A DNA stretch of 64,000 bases, taken from PALSA-612 sp963846915 (GTDB lineage: Bacteria; Actinomycetota; Thermoleophilia; Gaiellales; Gaiellaceae). Numbering within the stretch: position 1 is the stretch's first letter; every line of letters begins with the position of its first letter. The stretch is taken from NCBI GenBank assembly GCA_963846915.1, contig CAWJXV010000009.1, positions 1,178,001 through 1,242,000 of the forward strand, written 5' to 3'. The notes under the pieces are model-generated. The model saw only the letters and a list, made by a program, of their open reading frames with translations, ran no database searches and was not told the origin of the DNA. The translations under genes and the position numbers were made by a program. Of the stretch, positions 59,048-64,000 are shown in pieces.

Positions 59048-59995
59048 TCAGACAGTCGTGCTCGCGGCCCGCCGGATCTCGACCGGGAGCCGGAAGAAGA
59101 CGTCCTCGACGAGCGAGCCGAACGGACGGATGTCGGTCACGCCGCGAGCGCGGAACCAGTCGCAGACCCGCGCGACGAGCCGCTCGGGAGCCGAGGCGCC
59201 GGCGGTGACCCCGACCGTCTCGCGGCCCTCGAGCCAGCGCTCATCGATCTCCGTCTCGTCGTCGATCAGGTGCGACTCGACGCCCGCGGCCCGCGCCACC
59301 TCGACGAGCCGCTTCGAGTTCGAGCTGTTCTGCGACCCGATCACGAGGAGGAGGTCGACCTCGGCGGCGAGCTCCTTGACTGCGGCCTGCCGATTCGTCG
59401 TCGCGTAACAGATGTCCTCGCGCCGCGGTGCGCGCACGGCCGGGAAGCGCCGCTTCAGCACGGCGATGATCTCGGCCGTCTCGTCGACGCACAGCGTCGT
59501 CTGCGTCACGTAGGCGATCCGGTTCGGGTCGGGGACGGTCAGCGCCTCGGCCTCGGCGACGGTGCCGACGATGCGAACCGCGTCCGGCGCCTCGCCGTGT
59601 GTACCGACGACCTCCTCGTGCCCGTCGTGTCCGATCAGGACGACGGTGTAGCCCTCGGCCGCGTAGCGGCGAGTCTCCGCGTGCACCTTGGTGACGAGCG
59701 GGCACGTCGCGTCGATCGTCTCGAGCGCGCGCGCGGCCGCGGCCGCGCGCACCGACGGCGCCACGCCGTGCGCCGAGAGCACGAGCATCGAGCCCTCGGG
59801 GACGCTCGCCTCGCTCTCGACGAACACCGCGCCGCGCCGTTCGAGGTCGCGCACGACGTGAACGTTGTGGACGATCTGCCTGCGGACATAGACAGGCGGG
59901 CCGTAGAGCTCCAAGGCCCGTTCGACCGTCTCGATCGCCCGCTCGACGCCTGCGCAGAACCCGCGCGGCGCCGCGAGCAGCACGCGCTTCACCAC
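59048..59995 (-). CDS. ispH: 4-hydroxy-3-methylbut-2-enyl diphosphate reductase
   Basis: Last enzyme of the MEP isoprenoid pathway, with a [4Fe-4S] cluster. The 315-residue protein begins KRVLLAAPRGFCAGVERAIE (Cys14). It has the second cluster Cys in DATCPLVTK, the third in CYATTNRQ, and the GSQNSSNSKRL and GVTAGASAP motifs. GTG 59995 is chosen because it starts at the conserved N-terminus; the frame is open upstream but unlike the family. A TAGCAT hexamer lies eight bases ahead. Convergent with the zinc-ribbon gene. Confidence 0.95.
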   Translation of the reverse strand: MVKRVLLAAPRGFCAGVERAIETVERALELYGPPVYVRRQIVHNVHVVRDLERRGAVFVESEASVPEGSMLVLSAHGVAPSVRAAAAARALETIDATCPLVTKVHAETRRYAAEGYTVVLIGHDGHEEVVGTHGEAPDAVRIVGTVAEAEALTVPDPNRIAYVTQTTLCVDETAEIIAVLKRRFPAVRAPRREDICYATTNRQAAVKELAAEVDLLLVIGSQNSSNSKRLVEVARAAGVESHLIDDETEIDERWLEGRETVGVTAGASAPERLVARVCDWFRARGVTDIRPFGSLVEDVFFRLPVEIRRAASTTV

Positions 59996-60132
59996 GGCAA
60001 ACCATGCTAGCTCGGAGCCTGCCTGGGACGCGGCAGTTCTCCTCGCATCCGCATCAGGCGCGGCTGCGTCGGAGTTTTTGGAGGCGGGGAAAGGGCCAGG
60101 CCCGCCTCGAAGTTCCCTCAGGACCAAGAGAA

Positions 60133-60167
60133 AGCCCGCCACCTGGGGGGTCGAGTGCGGCGGGCCT
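60133..60167 (-). terminator. Rho-independent terminator after the EamA gene
   Basis: On the minus strand GGCCCGCC pairs with GGCGGGC across an 18-base loop and is followed by TTTCTCTT. It lies about 100 bases beyond the EamA stop and 140 bases upstream of ispH, so it separates the two minus-strand genes. Confidence 0.6.
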
Positions 60168-60262
60168 TCTCCGACTGCTCACCGCGGCTACTGCGCCGGG
60201 CACCGCGGTTCGCATCGCCCAGTGATGCGGAACCTAACGTGTCTTGAGGACTTTGTAAAGAG

Positions 60263-61216
60263 CTAGCGCGCGGTCTGTGCCACGGCGATCGCCAGCAGCA
60301 CGAGAACGCCGCCGAGAAGCTGCGCCGGCGCCAGCGTCTCGTCGAGCCATGCATAGGCAACGACGGCCGCGACGACGGGCTCGAGCATCCCGCAGATGGC
60401 GACCCTCGTCGCCGGCAGGTGCTCGAGCGAGCCCACCACGAGGATGAACGGCACGACCGTCCCCAGCACGACGATCCAGGCGACGAGGGCCCACGCCGGA
60501 AGCGACGTCCCTGCCAGGTTGCCCTGGAGCGAGGCGTCCGTCGCCAGCTCGCCCCAGGGCAGGCTCCACCAGGGCTGGACGACGGTCCACAGCAGCGTCG
60601 CGAACAGAAAGCCGAAGAAGAGCAGCGAGATCGGGTCGCGCCTGCCGACCGCATGCTCCGCGTAGAGCACGTACAGCGTGTACGCGCCCGCGCCGGCGAG
60701 CGCGAAGGCGACGCCGAGGCCGTCGAGCGAGAAGCGGTCCCAGAGACGGACGACGAGGACGAGGCCGACGGTCGACAGCCCGAGGGCGGCCCAGAACCGC
60801 GGCCGCACCTGCTTCTTTCCGACGAAGTGCGACCAGAGCGCCACGAGCAACGGCCCGAGGAAGATCAGGACGAGCGCGACACCGATCTTCAGCCGCCGGA
60901 TCGCGAGCAGGTAGAGGAGCTGCGTGAGCACGACAGCGCACGCGCCGAAGACGGCCAGGTAGGCGAGCTCACGGCGCGTCGTCCGCAGCTTGTCCGGGCG
61001 GGTCACTGCGACGACGACGACGAAGATCGCGAGCGACAGCATGCAGCGGAGCTCGGCGAGGCGATAGGCCGAAAGCTCGGTATCGAGCGCTACCTTGACC
61101 ACGGTCCCGTTGACGCCGAAGAGCGCCGCCGCGGCGAGCGCCATCACGTAGCCGAGCGCAGGCTGCGGCTGGCGGCGGAGCGGCTTTGCCCCGGGGATCG
61201 GGATCACGTCGGTCAA
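60263..61216 (-). CDS. EamA (DMT) family transporter
   Basis: A 317-residue inner-membrane protein with ten predicted helices in two EamA repeats (first repeat starts YVMALAAAALFGVNGTVVKV; second has VAFALAGAGAYTLYVLYAEH and LEPVVAAVVAYAWLDE). DMT transporters of this group move amino acids or other small metabolites; the substrate is unknown. TTG 61216 is the start, with TAGGTT nine bases ahead. A terminator lies downstream. Confidence 0.9.
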   Translation of the reverse strand: MTDVIPIPGAKPLRRQPQPALGYVMALAAAALFGVNGTVVKVALDTELSAYRLAELRCMLSLAIFVVVVAVTRPDKLRTTRRELAYLAVFGACAVVLTQLLYLLAIRRLKIGVALVLIFLGPLLVALWSHFVGKKQVRPRFWAALGLSTVGLVLVVRLWDRFSLDGLGVAFALAGAGAYTLYVLYAEHAVGRRDPISLLFFGFLFATLLWTVVQPWWSLPWGELATDASLQGNLAGTSLPAWALVAWIVVLGTVVPFILVVGSLEHLPATRVAICGMLEPVVAAVVAYAWLDETLAPAQLLGGVLVLLAIAVAQTAR

Positions 61217-61247
61217 GGGCCGCCGAACCTACAGCACGTCCCGGCCT

Positions 61248-61253
61248 TACACT
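61248..61253 (+). promoter_or_regulatory. -10 box of tRNA-Pro
   Basis: TACACT lies eight bases before the first base of the tRNA. No good -35 hexamer was seen at 17 bases distance. Confidence 0.4.
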
Positions 61254-61261
61254 CTGCTGAG

Positions 61262-61336
61262 CGGGACGTAGCGCAGCCTGGTTAGCGCGTCTGCTTTGGG
61301 AGCAGAAGGCCGGCGGTTCGAATCCGCCCGTCCCGA
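61262..61336 (+). tRNA. tRNA-Pro (anticodon TGG)
   Basis: A complete cloverleaf: acceptor CGGGACG/CGTCCCG, D-arm with GCGC stem, anticodon arm TCTGC-TTTGGGA-GCAGA giving TGG, T-arm GGCGG-TTCGAAT-CCGCC and discriminator A. CCA is not encoded. It is followed by a hairpin and then by genes of mobile type, so its 3' end may be an integration site. Confidence 0.95.
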
Positions 61337-61342
61337 CTAGGG

Positions 61343-61366
61343 GAACCCGCTGGAAACGGCGGGTTC
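61343..61366 (+). terminator. Hairpin after tRNA-Pro
   Basis: GAACCCGC-TGGAAACG-GCGGGTTC, an 8-bp perfect stem, begins seven bases after the tRNA. The following TGTGG is a weak tail. It probably defines the 3' end of the tRNA precursor. Confidence 0.5.
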
Positions 61367-61400
61367 TGTGGCCGGGGCCCTGTTGGACCCGGTGAGCCGA

Positions 61401-61421
61401 AGTCAGCCTTTAGTCAGCCTT
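61401..61421. repeat. Tandem AGTCAGCCTT repeat beside the tRNA
   Basis: AGTCAGCCTT occurs twice (61401-61410 and 61412-61421) with one base between. It overlaps the stop codon of the minus-strand small gene. Short tandem repeats near tRNA 3' ends can be recombinase arm or core sites. Confidence 0.4.
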
Positions 61422-61640
61422 CGCGGCTCCGTTCGAGCCTGGCGCGGCCTCCCGGTCCCGTCGGCGCCGTGCGATCTCGTCACGTAGGTATCGCTCGAGC
61501 CAATCGCCGGTGATGTCGTGGTTCGCGTCCGAGGCCATCAGCGCCAGGTAATCGATCTTCCCGTCGAAGCCGTCCCACATCGCCCAAAAGCCCTTCCAGT
61601 CGAAGCCCGTCGAGCGGGTGCTCGCCACGCCCCGGAGCAT
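61410..61640 (-). CDS. Small protein of unknown function in the tRNA-linked island
   Basis: A 76-residue acidic/basic mixed protein with GFDWKGFWAMWDGFDG, a Trp-rich segment, and a charged C-terminus (LRDEIARRRRDREAA). ATG 61640 is likely because it is divergent from the HTH gene starting at 61678. No homologue was recognised. It could be a phage- or plasmid-type accessory protein. Confidence 0.5.
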   Translation of the reverse strand: MLRGVASTRSTGFDWKGFWAMWDGFDGKIDYLALMASDANHDITGDWLERYLRDEIARRRRDREAAPGSNGAAKAD

Positions 61641-61677
61641 AGACCGATTCCCGAGCGTAGTGGCAGAATTGCAAAGG

Positions 61678-61902
61678 ATGCAGAGCGACAGCGATACCGC
61701 GCAAAAGTTGCTCAAACCCTGTCAGGTGGCTGAACGGCTGCAAGTCAGCGTCTGGAGCGTCTACCGGCGCATCGAGTCCGGCGAGCTTCCCGCCGTCCGC
61801 ATCGGCACCGGCCCGCGCGCACCGATCCGCGTCGACGCCGACGAGCTCCACCAGTTCGTGTACGGCCAGGGCCCTGAGAAGAGGACGAGGGCATGGCAGT
61901 AA
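61678..61902 (+). CDS. Excisionase/MerR-like helix-turn-helix protein
   Basis: A 74-residue DNA-binding protein: LLKPCQVAERLQVSVWSVYR is the helix-turn-helix, followed by RIESGELPAVRIG and the wing PIRVDADELHQFV, the pattern of excisionase-family (HTH_17) proteins of mobile elements. ATG 61678; the frame is open back to 61618. It overlaps the next gene by ten bases. Confidence 0.75.
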   Translation: MQSDSDTAQKLLKPCQVAERLQVSVWSVYRRIESGELPAVRIGTGPRAPIRVDADELHQFVYGQGPEKRTRAWQ

Positions 61903-62660
61903 CAGCCGGGCGACATGAGTTCAGTATTCGCGAGGCTGCGGACTATCTCGGCGTCGACGTGAGCCTCGCCAGCGGCCTGCTCGGGCAGGGGCGGATCGGC
62001 GGCCCGTTCCGTGGCGGCCGGCAGTTGATCAGCCGTGCTTCGCTGGAGCGGTATCTCGACCGGTTCGGAGGCCGTGACGGGCTCCAGGCCGCGTTGCGTG
62101 AGGAGAAGCGGCAGGAAGCACGCGATCGCAAGGCGGCTGTTGCCGAGGCCCGCGCTTATCAGCGGAGCGTTCAAGACCAGGCCGTGAAGGAGTCGCTGAC
62201 ACGAGCGCGCGAGGCCGTGTGGGCGATCGAGCGACGGAAGAACCGGGAGCGGCGGGAGAAGTTCGAGCAGTTGGCCGCGATCGACGAGCGCGCCGCCGGC
62301 CGGTTCCTGCTCGACACCGAGCCCAAGAAGACGCCACCGACGAAGACAAGAACGCCAGCCCGACGGTCACGAAGCCGAACCAGCCCCGTCATCCCTCTCG
62401 CGGCGCTGAAACGAGACGCCACCGTCGCCGTCCGGCTCGCACACGACCAGGGCGAGGGCTTGGCGTTGCGAGCCCGCCTCGCCGACAGCGTCCGCTTCCG
62501 CAGCACCGCCACCAACCACACCAGCATCAAGGGTGAGAAGCGCAACCGGACGATCGCAAACCTCATCCGCTCCTGGCAGTTGTTCAACAAGGGCGGAGAC
62601 AGCAAGGGCATGGCGGAAGCGGCCGAGCAGCTCGCCCGCCTCGGCATCACCCGAACGTGA
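61893..62660 (+). CDS. HTH-domain protein of the mobile island, unknown function
   Basis: A 255-residue basic protein. The N-terminus FSIREAADYLGVDVSLASGL is a helix-turn-helix, then a long charged helical region (about 70-140), a Thr/Lys/Arg-rich linker and a C-terminal conserved-looking part (LIRSWQLFNKGGDSKGMAEA). It could be a replication or packaging accessory protein. It overlaps both neighbours (10 and four bases), so the three genes form one operon. Confidence 0.6.
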   Translation: MAVTAGRHEFSIREAADYLGVDVSLASGLLGQGRIGGPFRGGRQLISRASLERYLDRFGGRDGLQAALREEKRQEARDRKAAVAEARAYQRSVQDQAVKESLTRAREAVWAIERRKNRERREKFEQLAAIDERAAGRFLLDTEPKKTPPTKTRTPARRSRSRTSPVIPLAALKRDATVAVRLAHDQGEGLALRARLADSVRFRSTATNHTSIKGEKRNRTIANLIRSWQLFNKGGDSKGMAEAAEQLARLGITRT

Positions 62661-63142
62661 GCCCGGTCATCCGCATTTGCGTCCAGTGCGCCACCCCCGT
62701 GCTACCCGGGCAGAACCGCTGCCCCATCCACCAGGCAGAGCGCAACGCCATCATCCGCGTCCGCAAAGACGCACAGCACAAGATCAAGGGCTACGGCACA
62801 ACCCACTGGAAACGGGTCAGGCGGCAGCGGCTCGAACTCGACGGCTACCGCTGCACGATCCGGCTACCCGGGTGCGAAGGATTCGCGAACACCGTCGACC
62901 TCCACCCGGCATTGAACGGCAACCATCGACTCGCCAGCATCGAGACGACACGTTCAGCCTGCCGACGCTGCCACGGCGCCACGGACGGCGGCCGACGCAC
63001 CGGCGCAGCCAGCCGCTACGGGCGTGAGTGGGCGGTCGCTTTCAACCGGGGGACAACACATAGATGCCGACTGCGGTCACTTCCAAGAAACGCTACGGGT
63101 GACTCCTTTCCACCCGCCGTCGCGCATTGCATCCAGAAGTAG
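62657..63142 (+). CDS. HNH endonuclease
   Basis: A 161-residue protein: an N-terminal Cys pair (ICVQCATPV) with a further CPIH, then YGTTHWKRVRRQRLELDGYR, and an HNH-like core with Cys/His residues (CTIRLPGC, VDLHP, NHRLAS, CRRCHGATDGG). This is the layout of phage-type HNH nucleases, often encoded next to terminase genes. GTG 62657 overlaps the previous stop (GTGA). The C-terminal 40 residues look less conserved. Confidence 0.8.
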   Translation: MSPVIRICVQCATPVLPGQNRCPIHQAERNAIIRVRKDAQHKIKGYGTTHWKRVRRQRLELDGYRCTIRLPGCEGFANTVDLHPALNGNHRLASIETTRSACRRCHGATDGGRRTGAASRYGREWAVAFNRGTTHRCRLRSLPRNATGDSFPPAVAHCIQK

Positions 63143-63221
63143 GTGTGCGAGGTAGGCAGAGCGGGACGCCGAGCAGCCTGCGGCCCGACGTCTCGCCTTG
63201 GCCTTTCAAAGGCGGAGACAG

Positions 63222-63245
63222 GGAGGCCCGCCGAAGCGGGCCTCC
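63222..63245. terminator. Strong bidirectional hairpin between convergent genes
   Basis: GGAGGCCCGC-CGAA-GCGGGCCTCC is a 10-bp perfect stem with a CGAA tetraloop. It lies 80 bases after the HNH gene and 32 bases beyond the stop of the minus-strand secreted protein. Another hairpin (GTCTCGCCTT ... AAGGCGGAGAC, about 63190-63219) precedes it. Confidence 0.65.
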
Positions 63246-63276
63246 GCAAATCCACGCCTGCTTAGGAGATCGGCGT

Positions 63277-63684
63277 CTAGCCGTTCGGGTTGCTGGTGCA
63301 CTTCAGACTGACCTGCCCGCTGGGGCTCACTGTCCCCTGGTAGTAGATCGCCCCAGAAGTAGTGTCGCAGAGCTGGCCGGTGAGGGCGGTGCCGGTCTGG
63401 ACCGCCTTGTCCGGGAGCGCGCTGCTGAACGCCGGGTCGACCGTGAACTTGAGCGTCTCGTTTACCGTGCCGTGGGGTGTCGTGACGATGTGGATCTCGC
63501 ACGGACCGGTCCAGAAATTGAAGCTGGTGTCGAAGGTGTTGCAATAGATGTTGCCGTACGGGTCGCGAACGACCGAGGCACCGTTCCCGTTGCCGGGATC
63601 GGCACCGGCGACACTAGTGCCGAACAGGACGCCGCACGTCGCGATCACAGCGACGACCGACGCGAAAAGCGCGAGCTTGCGCAT
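63277..63684 (-). CDS. Small secreted protein of unknown function
   Basis: A 135-residue exported protein: signal peptide LALFASVVAVIATCGVLFGT (cut probably after VAGA), then DPGNGNGASVVRDPYGNIYC and a beta-rich domain with four Cys residues after the signal peptide (IYC, GPC, LCD, LKC), likely two disulfides. The C-terminus is short and polar (CTSNPNG). A GGAGGGGAG ribosome-binding site precedes ATG 63684. No family was recognised. Confidence 0.7.
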   Translation of the reverse strand: MRKLALFASVVAVIATCGVLFGTSVAGADPGNGNGASVVRDPYGNIYCNTFDTSFNFWTGPCEIHIVTTPHGTVNETLKFTVDPAFSSALPDKAVQTGTALTGQLCDTTSGAIYYQGTVSPSGQVSLKCTSNPNG

Positions 63685-64000
63685 AGAACTCCCCTCCGTT
63701 TCTTCAGTGCGCCGATCGAAACCGACGCAGACAGACGACGCCGGAGACCCTTCACGCGCGACACCCGGCCGTCAATGCCCATTCGAGGGAATCGACGTCT
63801 CAATCGGGGGGGTCGGTCGTACCGGGCAACGCCCGCTCCGCCGCCATACGGGGGCAGGCCTCGCGAGGCGTAGCCGGTGTGAGCCCGAGGAAGGCGAGAC
63901 GGGCACGGCGCTGCTACTGCGGCCGCGTCGGGCCTGGCCTCGCCGAGACAGCTGGCCGGGCCCGCGGCTGGACACAGAGGAGGAGGGCATGTCCGCCGCC
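63685..64000. other. No gene seen
   Basis: The 316 bases upstream of the secreted-protein gene hold its ribosome-binding site and presumably its promoter. Open frames on both strands are short and Arg/Ala-rich shadows. Nothing else could be supported; a gene may begin beyond the window. Confidence 0.5.

Noticed and set aside
61311..61336. Second attachment site matching the tRNA-Pro 3' end
   Set aside because: No copy of the T-arm/acceptor sequence was found downstream to 64000, so island boundaries cannot be set.

Overview
The window is high-GC DNA, densely packed with genes, many of which start with GTG. It has no outer-membrane or LPS genes. It carries an Flp/Tad pilus locus without a secretin, secreted collagen-like proteins, and many promoters whose -10 box lies only 6 bases before the start codon. 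This fits a soil- or sediment-type actinobacterium, most likely class Thermoleophilia (Gaiellales/Solirubrobacterales-like). The placement is an inference from gene content, not a phylogeny. Several genes are interrupted by single-base shifts, so the assembly may contain indel errors.

Layout. 1-5.5 kb: purine genes guaB-guaA with a nucleotidyltransferase-like gene, then a phospholipase-D-like protein and a nitroreductase. 5.5-7.5 kb: a secreted collagen-like repeat protein with two compensating frameshifts. 7.6-11.6 kb: rplM-rpsI, then glmM-glmS (UDP-GlcNAc precursors). 11.7-21.1 kb: an Flp/Tad pilus locus with three intact pilins, one decayed pilin, TadE, CpaB, TadZ, TadA, a VWA-TadB fusion and TadC; a DUF192 protein and a membrane-anchored peptidase-like protein lie inside it. 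21.4-25.3 kb: a coiled-coil protein with an internal duplication, a methyltransferase and a frameshifted secreted glycoside hydrolase. 25.4-32.8 kb: arfB opposite acpS-nnr-alr-cca-methyltransferase, then two tandem M29 aminopeptidases. 32.8-41 kb: a second collagen-like protein, an SDR, a large subtilase, fabI and a two-component system.

41-48 kb: an LD-carboxypeptidase with an apparent CTG start, two membrane proteins, and a peroxiredoxin whose catalytic cysteine codon is an in-frame TGA followed by a SECIS-like hairpin (a probable selenoprotein). Then come two unknown genes, a GCS2-family ligase and a RidA protein. 48-59 kb: a serine beta-lactamase-like protein, a MacB-type ABC exporter, a cyclic-nucleotide-binding protein, Nudix, thioredoxin, an isoleucyl-tRNA synthetase with unusual signature motifs, a class V aminotransferase, a DUF1003 protein, a 221-bp element with 19-bp terminal inverted repeats, and an alpha/beta hydrolase. 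59-64 kb: ispH, an EamA transporter, tRNA-Pro(TGG), and a small island of HTH and HNH genes next to the tRNA.

The main themes are core metabolism (GMP, amino sugars, NAD(P)HX repair, D-alanine, isoprenoids, fatty acids), cell-surface structures (Tad pilus, collagen-like proteins, subtilase, peptidoglycan peptidases) and thiol/redox chemistry (Sec-peroxiredoxin, thioredoxin, GCS2-like ligase). Small dispersed repeats built on GTGTC-W-GACAC palindromes occupy three intergenic gaps, and one appears to have truncated a zinc-ribbon gene.
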